This document shows positions 31,700 through 40,364 of a DNA stretch of 46,938 nucleotides, piece after piece. This DNA comes from CAZVFX01 sp964626565 (GTDB taxonomy: Bacteria > Myxococcota_A > UBA9042 > CAIXZC01). A program made the translations under genes and the position numbers. The stretch is taken from contig CAZVFX010000052.1 of the NCBI GenBank assembly GCA_964626565.1, forward strand, positions 1-46,938. The letters run 5' to 3'. Position 1 is the stretch's first letter; every line of letters begins with the position of its first letter. The notes under the pieces were generated by a model. The model saw only the letters and a list, made by a program, of their open reading frames with translations. It made no database searches and had not been told where the DNA came from.

Positions 31700-33093
31700 T
31701 CTCTACACCAAAGGCATCGCAGGTTGTTAAATAGCTGGCGTATCTTCTCGTGGTCCTTCAACCCGTAACCGGATTCGACGCCGCTGGACAGGTCACAAGC
31801 AAAAGGATTGAGCTCGGCCACCTCGGCGATGTTCTCCGGCCCGAGACCTCCGGCAACAATAACCTGGTTACTGAAGGTCTCCGGCGACTCGGTCGCCAAT
31901 CGGACAATCGCTTCCATTTGGATTCTGCGCCCCGTACCGCCCGGAGCTTCCGGGACTTTTGCATCCAGGAGGACGTAGTCTGCACTGGTCGCGGGCAAAG
32001 CCACTGAATCACCGGCTACACGGACGACCCGGACGATAAAAACGCCGGGCAGTTCCTTCCTCAAATATGACACGACATCTTCGCCGTATTCCCCGTGCAA
32101 CTGTACACCGTCAAGGCCGCATTTTCGCGCGACCGCGACAATCTCTTCCTTCGCTTGTTTCACGAACACGCCCACCATCGGACCTTCCAGCCCCGACACG
32201 ATGGTGCAACATTGTTCCGGAGTTACGGAACGAGGACTGGGCTCGTGGAACACAAACCCCAGCCATGCTGCGCCCGCGTCCCTGGCCGCAACCGCATCCT
32301 CGCGACGGGTAATGCCGCAAATCTTGACCCGCCCGTACACCAGTTCCTTCACCTTGGCGTCCATGTTGTCCGCGGCGAGGATTGCTGAGCCAACCAGGAT
32401 GGCATGGGCGTGGGGCGCCAGGCGCAGAGCATCTGCCCTATTCAATACTCCCGATTCGGCGACCACGACCTTGCCCGCTGGAACCAAGGTAGCCAGCCTC
32501 TCGGTAACTCCCAGGTCGATGGAGAGGTCTTTGAGATTGCGGTTGTTGATTCCGATTATATCCGCCCCCGCGTCGAGGGCCCGAGCCAACTCCTGCTGAT
32601 CGTGAACCTCCACGAGGGTGTCCATGCCGAGGCTGTGCGCCAGGTCCTGTAGCTCGACAAGCAGGCTGTCGTCAAGAGCGGCCACGATCAGCAACACTGC
32701 ATCCGCGCCTGCCTGTCGGGCTTCGTAGACCTGGTACGGATCGATGATGAAGTCTTTGCGCAACAGAGGCAGGGAGGTTTGTTTGCGTACTGCGGCAAGG
32801 TCTTCCAAAGTGCCGCCAAAATGACGTTCCTCGGTAAGCACACTCACCGCGGCCGCGTGACGGTCGTAGAAGGTGACCAAATCGGTGAGGCGGAGGTCAG
32901 GGCGGATGGCCCCCCGGGACGGACTCTTCTTTTTCACCTCTGCAATGAGGCTTAGACCGGGACCGGCCAGTGCGGCTCGAAAATCGTATTTCGATGGGGA
33001 CAGACCTGTTGCGAAGGTGTTGGCAGGACGGGCTAGTTTGGCGCTGGCCACATCGTCTCGCCGCCGGGCGATGATCTTGTCCAGGACGCTCAT
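31696..33093 (-). CDS. trpCF: Bifunctional indole-3-glycerol-phosphate synthase / phosphoribosylanthranilate isomerase
   Basis: Starts at ATG 33093 (MSVLDKIIARRRDDV); the longer frame overlaps trpD. Residues 1-260 are TrpC: LIAEVKKKSPSRG, FGGTLEDL, LLRKDFIIDPYQV, GINNRNL and VAESG. Residues 265-465 are TrpF: VKICGITRREDA, AWLGFVFHEPSPRS, VQLHGE and VAGGLGPENI. The two steps after phosphoribosylanthranilate are therefore on one chain, as in enteric TrpCF. It has one base between it and trpD and overlaps trpB by four bases. Confidence 0.96.
   Translation of the reverse strand: MSVLDKIIARRRDDVASAKLARPANTFATGLSPSKYDFRAALAGPGLSLIAEVKKKSPSRGAIRPDLRLTDLVTFYDRHAAAVSVLTEERHFGGTLEDLAAVRKQTSLPLLRKDFIIDPYQVYEARQAGADAVLLIVAALDDSLLVELQDLAHSLGMDTLVEVHDQQELARALDAGADIIGINNRNLKDLSIDLGVTERLATLVPAGKVVVAESGVLNRADALRLAPHAHAILVGSAILAADNMDAKVKELVYGRVKICGITRREDAVAARDAGAAWLGFVFHEPSPRSVTPEQCCTIVSGLEGPMVGVFVKQAKEEIVAVARKCGLDGVQLHGEYGEDVVSYLRKELPGVFIVRVVRVAGDSVALPATSADYVLLDAKVPEAPGGTGRRIQMEAIVRLATESPETFSNQVIVAGGLGPENIAEVAELNPFACDLSSGVESGYGLKDHEKIRQLFNNLRCLWCRE
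32996..33007 (+). repeat. Dispersed 12-mer GGGGACAGACCT (exact)
   Basis: Antisense to trpCF; the coding strand reads G-L-S-P near residue 30. Confidence 0.85.
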
Positions 33094-33094
33094 A

Positions 33095-34120
33095 TCAAGC
33101 CAGGTCCCTGCTCGCTTCAACCCACCGGTCCAGCAGCTTCTCACCGCTGCCTGCGGCGAGGAAATGACGGGCGCTGCCATAGGCATCGCGCCAGTCGGTC
33201 TGCTTGCCGGCGAGCACCAGGCCGGCCGCAGCATTCAGCGCCACCGCCCGGGCTCCCGCGCCGCGATCCCTGCCACCGAGGATATCCCGAAGTTTGCGGG
33301 CATTTTCGGGCGCGTCCCCGCCCCGCAACTCCTCGATACCCGCCGCGTCGGCTCCGACTTCGGAGGGATCGACGACAAACTCGGAGGTCTGTCCCCCTTT
33401 TACCTCCACCACGGAGGTGGGGCCGTGGAGCGCTAGTTCATCGAGGCCGGAGCCGTGAACTACGAATGCCCGCTGGACGCCCATGTCTTTCAGCGCGAGT
33501 GCCATCGGTTTGAGCAGTGCTTCGCTGAACACGCCCAGCACCTGAGCCGTCGGACGAGCAGGATTACAGAGGGGCCCCACCAGATTGAAGATGGTGCGGG
33601 TCTTCAGCGCCTGTCGGACCGGCATGACGTTCTTCATGGCAGTATGGTACACAGGGGCAAACATAAACGCGATACCAACTTCGTCGAGCAACTTTGCGTT
33701 GGCTTCGGGACCCAACTTGAGGTCGACTCCCAGCTCTTCCAGCACGTCGGCGCTACCCGACCGGCTCGAGACCGCTCGGTTGCCGTGCTTGGCCACCGTG
33801 ACTCCGGCCGCGGCGAGGAGCAGAGCGCTGGCTGTAGAAACGTTGATGGTGTGGTGACCGTCGCCCCCGGTGCCGCAGGTATCCAGCAGCGGTTCAGCAT
33901 CGCAAACAACCGGGACTGCGGCATCCTGCATGGCCCTGGCTGCGCCGGCTATTTCCGAAGGCGCTTCGCCTTTGATCTTAAGGGCGACGAGAAAGGCGGC
34001 GGTTTCGGCGTCGGAGGCGCGGCCCGCCATGAGTTCGCCCATGGCTTGCCTCGCCTCGTCGAACTCGAGATCATGGCCTGCGTACAATTTGTCCAACATG
34101 GAATCCATTCTACTACCCAT
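33095..34120 (-). CDS. trpD: Anthranilate phosphoribosyltransferase
   Basis: A 341-residue TrpD, normal length, joining anthranilate and PRPP. It has DTCGTGGDGHHTINVSTA, KHGNRAVSSRSGSADVLE and FNLVGPLCNPA, the family's PRPP and anthranilate sites. The start at 34120 shares its A with the TAA of trpG (TAATG), pointing to coupling; the second Met four codons in is an alternative start. The dispersed 12-mer replaces a variable loop (GGQTSEF) without changing protein length. Confidence 0.96.
   Translation of the reverse strand: MGSRMDSMLDKLYAGHDLEFDEARQAMGELMAGRASDAETAAFLVALKIKGEAPSEIAGAARAMQDAAVPVVCDAEPLLDTCGTGGDGHHTINVSTASALLLAAAGVTVAKHGNRAVSSRSGSADVLEELGVDLKLGPEANAKLLDEVGIAFMFAPVYHTAMKNVMPVRQALKTRTIFNLVGPLCNPARPTAQVLGVFSEALLKPMALALKDMGVQRAFVVHGSGLDELALHGPTSVVEVKGGQTSEFVVDPSEVGADAAGIEELRGGDAPENARKLRDILGGRDRGAGARAVALNAAAGLVLAGKQTDWRDAYGSARHFLAAGSGEKLLDRWVEASRDLA
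33385..33396 (-). repeat. Dispersed 12-mer GGGGACAGACCT (exact, minus strand)
   Basis: Sense to trpD, read as G-Q-T-S. Confidence 0.85.
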
Positions 34121-34683
34121 TATCCTTCACCCGCGAGCAGGGCGTCAATGATCAAGCCCCCTGACGGCGTCAATATGCTCTCGGGGTGGAACTGCACCCC
34201 GGTAACTGCATGCTGTTTGTGTCGCACCGCCATCACCAGGTCGTCCAAAGTGCCGCACACCTCCAGCTCCCCCGGGATCTGCACTCCCACCAGACTATGG
34301 TAGCGGCCGACCTTGAGCGGGTTGGGAAGGCCGGAGAAGATACCCTGGCCATCGTGTTTGACGCTACCGGCTTTACCATGCACAGGCTCCGGCGCCCTCG
34401 CCACCTTGCCCCCGAACGCCTCAATAATCACCTGGTGTCCCAGGCAGATGCCGAAAACAGGTATGCGGGTGGAGAAATAGCGGACGGCCTCGAGGCACAC
34501 GCCGGCTCGAGCGGGAGAGGCCGGGCCGGGGGAGACCACCAGCAGATCCGGTTTCTCCACCTTTTGCAGCAGGGACAGACCTACGTCATTTCGGTAGACC
34601 AACACTTCGGCTCCCCGCTTTTCGAATTCGTCGACCACGTTGTAGGAGAAGGAGTCGAAATTGTCGATGAAGAGGATCTTCAC
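34120..34683 (-). CDS. trpG: Anthranilate synthase glutamine amidotransferase component
   Basis: Starts at a GTG (34683) with GGGGAGG upstream and VKILFIDNFDSFSYN as N-terminus; the longer frame lies over trpE and is rejected. The 187-residue product is a class I glutamine amidotransferase: nucleophile Cys in FGICLGHQ, and the His/Glu pair in QFHPES. It supplies ammonia to TrpE. Only four bases separate it from trpE. A near copy of the dispersed 12-mer lies in its N-terminal part. Confidence 0.95.
   Translation of the reverse strand: MKILFIDNFDSFSYNVVDEFEKRGAEVLVYRNDVGLSLLQKVEKPDLLVVSPGPASPARAGVCLEAVRYFSTRIPVFGICLGHQVIIEAFGGKVARAPEPVHGKAGSVKHDGQGIFSGLPNPLKVGRYHSLVGVQIPGELEVCGTLDDLVMAVRHKQHAVTGVQFHPESILTPSGGLIIDALLAGEG
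34571..34582 (+). repeat. Dispersed 12-mer, one change (AGGGACAGACCT)
   Basis: Antisense to trpG; the coding strand reads G-L-S-L. Confidence 0.6.
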
Positions 34684-34687
34684 GTGC

Positions 34688-36265
34688 TCACCTCCCCTCT
34701 TCAAAGCCAAGTGCGGCCAGGGGGGCCCGAGCCTTGCTTCGAGTCTCTTCGGCTTCCGCCTCCGGGACAGAGTCGTAAACGACGCCCGCACCCGCCCTGG
34801 CGATGGCCGTGTCACCGGTGAGAAGTAGTGACCGAATGACGATGGCGCTGTCGAAGTCACCGTTCAACATGTAGTAGCCGACCGCTCCACCGTAGAAACC
34901 GCGGCGCGTGGCCTCGGTTTCTCTTAGCAGCCGCATCGCCTCGACCTTGGGCGCGCCGGTGAGAGTTCCCATGTTCATGGTTGCAAGGTATGCATGCAGC
35001 GGATCCAATCCCTCCTTGAGTTGCCCTGTGACGCAGCTCACCAGATGCTGCACGTGGCTGTATTTCTCCACCTCGAACAGGCGCGGCACTTGCCTGGTGC
35101 CGGGTTTCGAAACCCGGGCGACATCGTTGCGGGCCAGGTCGACCAGCATGACGTGTTCGGCCAGTTCTTTTGTGTCCAGCTTCAACTCCGCTTCGAACCT
35201 CCCATCCAGGTCGACGTCGAGCTTTCCTTCAATCAAGCCCCGGGGCCTCGTTCCTGCGATGGGTCGGATTTCAACCTTGCCATCGGCAGACACTTTCAGC
35301 GCGGTTTCAGGACTGGCGGCGAGTAAGGTCTGTCCCTCCATTCTCACGTAAAACATGTAGGGACTGGGATTGAGCTTCCGCAGCCGCCGATAGACGGCGA
35401 GAGGCTCCTCAGTGCAGGGGGCGGTAAACGTTCGGCTGGGCACAATTTGGAAGACGTCGCCATCAAGAATGTGCTCTTTCAGGTCCTGCACGACGCCAGC
35501 GTACTGACTGTCGTCCAGGTCAACCGCCACCTCATGGGGGGCCAGGGAAGGCGGCGACGGAAGGTCGGGAAGGGGCGCCGAGTTGTTGGCTATTTTTTCG
35601 TAGAGTCGAATGAGACCTTGAGCCCGATTGTACTCCTCTTCGGGGCCGGAAACGTTCAACGCGGTGGCCACGAATACGCAACGGTCGTGGATATGGTCCA
35701 CCAGGAACAGGTGGTCGGCCAGGTAGAACACCATATCAGGAGCGGGGTATTGGTCGGTCTGGCGGGAAGGCAACTCCTCGCAGCAGTCCACCAGGTCGTA
35801 TGCAAACGCTCCCAGCAGACCACCGGGAGGGAATCGGGAGGATTCCACCGGCCCGACTGCCAGATGGACCGCCCGCAGCAAGTCCATGGGACCGGGGACG
35901 GACAGACGCTCCCGTTCCTCCAGCCCTTTCTCAGGTGCGGGCAGCCGACCGCTGATGCTATCTTCCGTTGACTTCACGTCCGCACAGAAACTCAAGTGAG
36001 GCAGAACCGCGCTGAGGACCTTCCGGCCTGTGAGGTTAAACGCGAGGAGCTCCCAGTCACGGCCGGTGCAAGTGATCCTCACGCAGGGGTCTGCGCACCC
36101 GAGGCTGAGTTTGGCATTGTGGGTATGAATGTCCGCGCTCTCCAGCAGTACGGCCCTGGGGGCGCGTCCCTCGTCGGACAATGCGCTGAACAGCCGCAGA
36201 GGATCGATGGCGCCGCTGGTCACCTTGACCAGGGACTGCGCCCGGGTGCCATGATTTTCCGTCAA
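34688..36265 (-). CDS. trpE: Anthranilate synthase component I
   Basis: A 525-residue chorismate-using enzyme with FQIVPSRTF, NPSPYMFYVR, IRPIAGTRPRG, HVMLVDLARNDV, GTLTGAPKVEAM and GAGVVYDSVPEAEAEE, the TrpE/PabB catalytic blocks. The start is a TTG that overlaps the aroF stop (TTGA), so translation is coupled. The N-terminal LESADIHTHNAKLS segment corresponds to the tryptophan feedback-site region (LLES in other TrpE proteins), so end-product inhibition is likely; that is family knowledge. Confidence 0.95.
   Translation of the reverse strand: MTENHGTRAQSLVKVTSGAIDPLRLFSALSDEGRAPRAVLLESADIHTHNAKLSLGCADPCVRITCTGRDWELLAFNLTGRKVLSAVLPHLSFCADVKSTEDSISGRLPAPEKGLEERERLSVPGPMDLLRAVHLAVGPVESSRFPPGGLLGAFAYDLVDCCEELPSRQTDQYPAPDMVFYLADHLFLVDHIHDRCVFVATALNVSGPEEEYNRAQGLIRLYEKIANNSAPLPDLPSPPSLAPHEVAVDLDDSQYAGVVQDLKEHILDGDVFQIVPSRTFTAPCTEEPLAVYRRLRKLNPSPYMFYVRMEGQTLLAASPETALKVSADGKVEIRPIAGTRPRGLIEGKLDVDLDGRFEAELKLDTKELAEHVMLVDLARNDVARVSKPGTRQVPRLFEVEKYSHVQHLVSCVTGQLKEGLDPLHAYLATMNMGTLTGAPKVEAMRLLRETEATRRGFYGGAVGYYMLNGDFDSAIVIRSLLLTGDTAIARAGAGVVYDSVPEAEAEETRSKARAPLAALGFEEGR
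35326..35337 (-). repeat. Dispersed 12-mer, one change (AGGGACAGACCT on the minus strand)
   Basis: Sense to trpE, read as G-Q-T-L. Confidence 0.6.
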
Positions 36266-37278
36266 GGCAACACCCTTCCGGCGAGGTCGGCGTATCGAGC
36301 CACCTGTTCCATGAGCTTCTTCAACTGCTCGGGGTACAGGGACTGCTGCCCATCGCTCATGGCCTCACTGGGCTCCGGGTGCATCTCCACCATGGCTCCA
36401 TCAGCGCCGGCCGCAACTGCCGCCAGCGTCATGGGCAGCACCAGTTCCCGCTGCCCCGTGGCGTGGCTCGGGTCCGCGATGACGGGAAGGTGGGTCTTGC
36501 CTTTCAGGTAGGGCACCGCGGCCAGGTCGAACGTGTTGCGGGTCGCGGTTTCGAAGGTCCGAATCCCTCTCTCGCACAGCACAACATCCGGGTTACCTTC
36601 ACTGACGATGTACTCCGCGCTCATCAGGAGGTCCGTACAGGTGGCACTCATGCCACGTTTGAGCAACACCGGTTTGCCGGCACCGCCCAACTCCTTGAGC
36701 AGGCGGAAATTCTGCATATTGCGAGCGCCCACCTGGAGCATGTCGGTGTATTTGACCACTTTCTCAATGTCGTGCACATCGATCACTTCGGTGACGATGG
36801 GAAGTCCGGTTTCGGCAGAGGCAAGAGCCAGCAGTTTCAGCCCTTCTTCCTCGAGTCCCTGAAAGCTATAGGGGCTGGTGCGTGGTTTGTAGGCCCCGCC
36901 TCGCAGCAGCTTCGCCCCCGAGGCTTTAACCGCCTTGGCCGCAGCCACGATCTGCTCCTCACTTTCCACTGCACAGGGCCCGGCCATGACGGTGAAGTAG
37001 CCCGGCCCGATGGGCACATCTTTGACTTTCACCATGGTGTCGTGGGGATGCAGTTCGCGGCTCACCACCTTGTACGGGGTAAGGATGGGCAACACCCGGT
37101 CCACGCAAGGGTGGACTTCGAGACGCAACTTACCCAGTACCCGCTCGTCGCCAAGGGCGCCCAGAACGATACGCTCCGTCCCCGGCATATAAAGCGGTTT
37201 CAGGCCCTGGTCTGCGATGGTTTCAAGAAGCGTTTCAGCTTCGCTCTTGGTGGCTTCTTTCTTCAGAATGATGATCAT
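36262..37278 (-). CDS. aroF: 3-deoxy-7-phosphoheptulonate (DAHP) synthase, N-terminal ferredoxin-like type
   Basis: A 338-residue type I-beta DAHP synthase joining PEP and erythrose 4-phosphate, the first shikimate step. The N-terminal 70 residues (MIIILKKEATKSEAE) form the ferredoxin-like regulatory domain known from the Thermotoga-type enzyme. The barrel has AGPCAVES, KLLRGGAYKPRTSPYSFQG, VGARNMQNFRLLKELG, KRGMSAT and DPSHATGQR. It heads the trp genes, so flux into the pathway and tryptophan synthesis are co-expressed. GGAGAG precedes the ATG; 41 bp separate it from the upstream lipoprotein, with no clear promoter or leader peptide. Confidence 0.95.
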   Translation of the reverse strand: MIIILKKEATKSEAETLLETIADQGLKPLYMPGTERIVLGALGDERVLGKLRLEVHPCVDRVLPILTPYKVVSRELHPHDTMVKVKDVPIGPGYFTVMAGPCAVESEEQIVAAAKAVKASGAKLLRGGAYKPRTSPYSFQGLEEEGLKLLALASAETGLPIVTEVIDVHDIEKVVKYTDMLQVGARNMQNFRLLKELGGAGKPVLLKRGMSATCTDLLMSAEYIVSEGNPDVVLCERGIRTFETATRNTFDLAAVPYLKGKTHLPVIADPSHATGQRELVLPMTLAAVAAGADGAMVEMHPEPSEAMSDGQQSLYPEQLKKLMEQVARYADLAGRVLP

Positions 37279-37319
37279 ACCACTATCTCTCCGTCAAATG
37301 GTGTGCGGGGGCCACCGTG

Positions 37320-38882
37320 CTACTGCGATGCCGAGTTCTTCCCGCCCGGCGTTCCCTTATTGTCGGTGGGGCCGTAGGTGTTCACGGCTGCGGCCCAACT
37401 GGTAGGCATTGTATTGTCTGCGCCCGGATCCGCAAGTTCGAGGGATGACCCGATCTGGTGGGGCCAGCCTCCGAAAGAGGCGAAACGCACCTGGTCTACC
37501 AGCTTTCCCCCCTCATCGAACAGCAGCACTGAGCCCTCGGAATTGGGAAGGTAGAAGGCCTCTCCGGGATACACGTAGTCTACGGTCACACCGCCGTTGA
37601 CCGCGGGGTCCCCTTCCGGACCGAACACGGCGTAACCCTTGGGAGGAATGACGGGGGCATTTTGCGCGGACAGTGTGACTTCCAACACCGCGCAATCCCG
37701 GATCTTCCATCCGGTCATGTCGACCGGGGCCGCGCCGGGATTGTACACTTCGAACCATTCCAACTGGGCGTCAAGTCCCAACGGATCAACCATGATCTCA
37801 TTGACCACCAACGCTCCGGTTTCATTGGCTTCCAGCGAGACGATGCAGTCGGTATTAATGCACTTGGTGGCTCCCCCCTGGCCCTTGTGCTCAACCTCAA
37901 TGTCAGCGTCATATCGAGGTTCGAGTTTGGCATTTCCAAACCCATAGTTGAGTGGTCCTGTGATAGTCGCTAGTAGGTCTCCCACCGCGGCGTCATAGTA
38001 CCACTGCCCCAGGTCGTCGACCCTCAGGTCCCCGTTTACCATGAACTCACCAAATTCGTGGGGGCAATCGGGCTTGGTGTTGGTAACCGTCACCTGGGAT
38101 ACTCTCACCAGCACCGACTCGAAGGGCTCGGCCAGGGGACCGCCGGTTGCGATGTATGACGGATGTCCTATGTCATAGGGCTCCGGCTCACCGGAGTCGC
38201 CAACCACGGTGAAGGAATCGAGGTAGAGTTCCGAGAGCCCATAAAACTCCTGGTATGCTCCGGAGACATCGACGATGGTTCCCGGGGACAACTCGCTGGT
38301 CGAGATGCTGTGATTGTAGACGGCCATGCCGCTCCACGGTCCGCCGGCCGCATCCTGGATGAAGAACATCTTTGAGAACCGGGCTGTGACCACCATTCCG
38401 ACCAGGTCCACTTTCAGGCCCGGGGGCCCAGTGGGTTCCGGCGTGGGGTGGTCGGGGCAGGAGGGGTCCTGCAGGTCAAAGACATTTAGCACGCCGTCGC
38501 CGGGCGGGCTGCAGGTGGAAGCAAGGTCCACATCGGGAGGAGGAATCTCCTCGACAAGAATATCCGGTGCTACTTCTTCGACCGCGGTGTCGGGAAGAGG
38601 TGGAAGGTCCTCGATTGCAGGGGCATCCGCGGGCAGGACGTCGGCGACGTTCAGCACCTCGGCGTCGAGCGTCATCGCATCCAGGGTGGGCGTATCCGCC
38701 GAAAAGCGTACGTCTTCTGCCTTCAGGTCGACAGCAGTGGTCGAATCGGACGGCGCAAATCTCACGTCGCCGGGCGCGGCGAAAACGTCCTTATCGCCTG
38801 ATGTTGACCCGCCGCACCCCCCCAGCAGGGCCAACAGGCACAGCCCGCACAACAACCTCCCCCGGTTTTTCAGCACAGTCAT
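37320..38882 (-). CDS. Lipoprotein with OB-fold-like and lamin-tail domains
   Basis: Starts at ATG 38882 after AAGGGGA; the leader ends in LLGGC (Cys23). An acidic Asp/Pro/Val linker (about 25-125) is followed by an OB-like beta domain of the type seen in secreted nuclease-associated proteins (GMVVTARFSKMFFIQDAAGG, TIVDVSGAYQEF). Residues about 375-510 are a lamin-tail domain (VVNEIMVDPLGLDAQLEWFE, NPGAAPVDMTGWKI). Both domains are binding or adhesion modules; no catalytic site is visible. It is in the same direction as aroF and may share the transcript with the trp genes. Confidence 0.75.
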   Translation of the reverse strand: MTVLKNRGRLLCGLCLLALLGGCGGSTSGDKDVFAAPGDVRFAPSDSTTAVDLKAEDVRFSADTPTLDAMTLDAEVLNVADVLPADAPAIEDLPPLPDTAVEEVAPDILVEEIPPPDVDLASTCSPPGDGVLNVFDLQDPSCPDHPTPEPTGPPGLKVDLVGMVVTARFSKMFFIQDAAGGPWSGMAVYNHSISTSELSPGTIVDVSGAYQEFYGLSELYLDSFTVVGDSGEPEPYDIGHPSYIATGGPLAEPFESVLVRVSQVTVTNTKPDCPHEFGEFMVNGDLRVDDLGQWYYDAAVGDLLATITGPLNYGFGNAKLEPRYDADIEVEHKGQGGATKCINTDCIVSLEANETGALVVNEIMVDPLGLDAQLEWFEVYNPGAAPVDMTGWKIRDCAVLEVTLSAQNAPVIPPKGYAVFGPEGDPAVNGGVTVDYVYPGEAFYLPNSEGSVLLFDEGGKLVDQVRFASFGGWPHQIGSSLELADPGADNTMPTSWAAAVNTYGPTDNKGTPGGKNSASQ

Positions 38883-38908
38883 GTCGTCCCCTTTAGAACT
38901 ACCGGCCA

Positions 38909-38937
38909 AGTAGAACATCGCGCGAGCGTGGAGTCAA
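38909..38937 (-). promoter_or_regulatory. Predicted promoter of the lamin-tail lipoprotein (and possibly the trp operon)
   Basis: On the minus strand, TTGACT (38937-38932), 17 bp, TCTACT (38914-38909). The hexamers and spacing are identical to the promoter at 4001-4029, and both spacers contain a CGCGCG-like core. Confidence 0.55.
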
Positions 38938-38954
38938 GGGATGAGTGGGCCAAT

Positions 38955-38983
38955 TTGCATTTCCGCCCGTGTCGGGGTATGGT
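38955..38983 (+). promoter_or_regulatory. Predicted promoter of the DEAD-box helicase gene
   Basis: TTGCAT (38955-38960), 17 bp, TATGGT (38978-38983), which would start the mRNA at about 38990, directly at the hairpin below. Confidence 0.45.
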
Positions 38984-38992
38984 GCATTGACC

Positions 38993-39019
38993 ACTCCTGC
39001 CGGAGATTGCGGCGGGAGT
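38993..39019 (+). promoter_or_regulatory. Hairpin at the 5' end of the helicase mRNA
   Basis: ACTCCTGCCG (38993-39002) pairs with CGGCGGGAGT (39010-39019) through ten base pairs including one G-U, with a 7-base loop. It has no T-run after it, so it is not an intrinsic terminator. It could stabilise or control the mRNA. Confidence 0.55.
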
Positions 39020-39054
39020 ACCTCAACAATCTGACATAACTACCTGAGAGAAAG

Positions 39055-40347
39055 ATGCGTTTTGAAGACCTTGATTTACTTCCGCCCCTGCTAAATGCAG
39101 TTGCGGGGGAGGGCTATGACAAGCCGACACCGATCCAGGAGCGGGCAATACCTCCTGCACTGGAAGGGCGAGACGTACTCGGTTGCGCACAGACCGGGAC
39201 GGGAAAGACTGCGGCCTTCTCGCTGCCGATACTTCAATACTTGTGCAACACACCTGCCAAGAAGGACAAGAAGGGAAAATCTCCCGTTCGGGCCCTGGTG
39301 CTTACCCCCACCCGGGAATTGGCTGCCCAGGTGGCCGAGAGCTTTGAAGCTTACGGGGCCAAGACCAAGCTTCGCACCACCACGGTCTACGGCGGCGTGA
39401 GCCAGGGGCCTCAGGCCCAGGCGCTCCGCCGGGGCGTGGATATTTGTGTTGCCACTCCCGGCCGTCTCATCGACCTGGAAGGGCAGAGAATCATCTCGCT
39501 GAAGGACATCGAAGTGTTCGTCCTCGATGAAGCCGACCGAATGCTCGACATGGGGTTCTTTCCGGACATCCGGCGCATTGTGAACATGCTGCCCAACCAG
39601 CGCCAGACCCTGTTCTTTTCCGCCACCTTGCCCCCCGAGATCAGACACCTCACCGATTCGATTCTCAACGACCCCGTCTACGTTGCGGTGGACCCGCCGG
39701 CATCCACGGTGGAGCTGACCCGGCAGGAGGTCTGTTTTGTCGAGCGATGGGACAAGATAGAGCTACTTACCCACCTGCTGACCAACCCCGAGTACTCCCG
39801 AGTGCTTGTATTTGCCCGTACCAAGAGTTGGTGCGAGATGGTCGCCAAACTGCTTCAGCGGGCGGGGGTCAACGCCCAGGCGATCCACGGCAACAAAACT
39901 CAGGAAGCCCGAACCCGGGCGCTGGAAGGGTTCAAATCGGGCACAACCCGGGTGCTGGTGGCTACCGACATTGCTGCTCGCGGAATCGACGTTGAAGACA
40001 TTTCCCATGTGGTGAACTTCGACTTGCCTGACGAGCCGGAGGTGTATGTGCACCGCATCGGCCGCACCGGGCGCGCCGGGCAGGCAGGGATCGCACTTTC
40101 CTTCTGCTCCATGCAGGAGCGCAACGAACTGAAGAGCATCGAACGGCTGGTGATGATGCACCTGCATCGAATCGAGGACCATCCCTACAGTTCCAAGTAT
40201 CTTCCTCCCTTGCCCACGGTACTGCCCGATTCCCACGAGAGCAAAGGTGGGGTTGAAGACCCCGGCGCGGGTTTGAAGAGACGCCGCAACCTTGGCCGGC
40301 GCTACCCGGGCGGGGGACGTCTGGCGGGTTTCCGTAAGAGACGCTGA
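39055..40347 (+). CDS. rhlE: DEAD-box ATP-dependent RNA helicase, RhlE-like
   Basis: A 430-residue helicase with all standard motifs: Q motif (PTPIQERAIP), AQTGTGKT, PTRELA, GG, TPGRLID, DEAD, SAT, and in the second domain FARTK, ATDIAARGIDV and HRIGRTGRAG. A basic Gly/Arg tail (GLKRRRNLGRRYPGGG) probably helps RNA binding. RhlE-type proteins unwind short RNA duplexes in ribosome assembly and mRNA decay. It is divergent from the lamin-tail lipoprotein and is followed 17 bp later by a lipoprotein gene. The subfamily name is inferred from overall resemblance. Confidence 0.92.
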   Translation: MRFEDLDLLPPLLNAVAGEGYDKPTPIQERAIPPALEGRDVLGCAQTGTGKTAAFSLPILQYLCNTPAKKDKKGKSPVRALVLTPTRELAAQVAESFEAYGAKTKLRTTTVYGGVSQGPQAQALRRGVDICVATPGRLIDLEGQRIISLKDIEVFVLDEADRMLDMGFFPDIRRIVNMLPNQRQTLFFSATLPPEIRHLTDSILNDPVYVAVDPPASTVELTRQEVCFVERWDKIELLTHLLTNPEYSRVLVFARTKSWCEMVAKLLQRAGVNAQAIHGNKTQEARTRALEGFKSGTTRVLVATDIAARGIDVEDISHVVNFDLPDEPEVYVHRIGRTGRAGQAGIALSFCSMQERNELKSIERLVMMHLHRIEDHPYSSKYLPPLPTVLPDSHESKGGVEDPGAGLKRRRNLGRRYPGGGRLAGFRKRR

Positions 40348-40364
40348 AACGCAGTGGAGGGCCA

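Noticed and set aside
35893..35909. GGGGACGGACAGACG as another 12-mer copy
   Set aside because: It contains GGACAGAC but the GGGG is displaced and the end differs; too far from the consensus to count.
39727..39736. AGGTCTGTTT in the helicase gene as a degenerate 12-mer copy
   Set aside because: Only the AGGTCTGT half matches; such partial matches are expected more often by chance.
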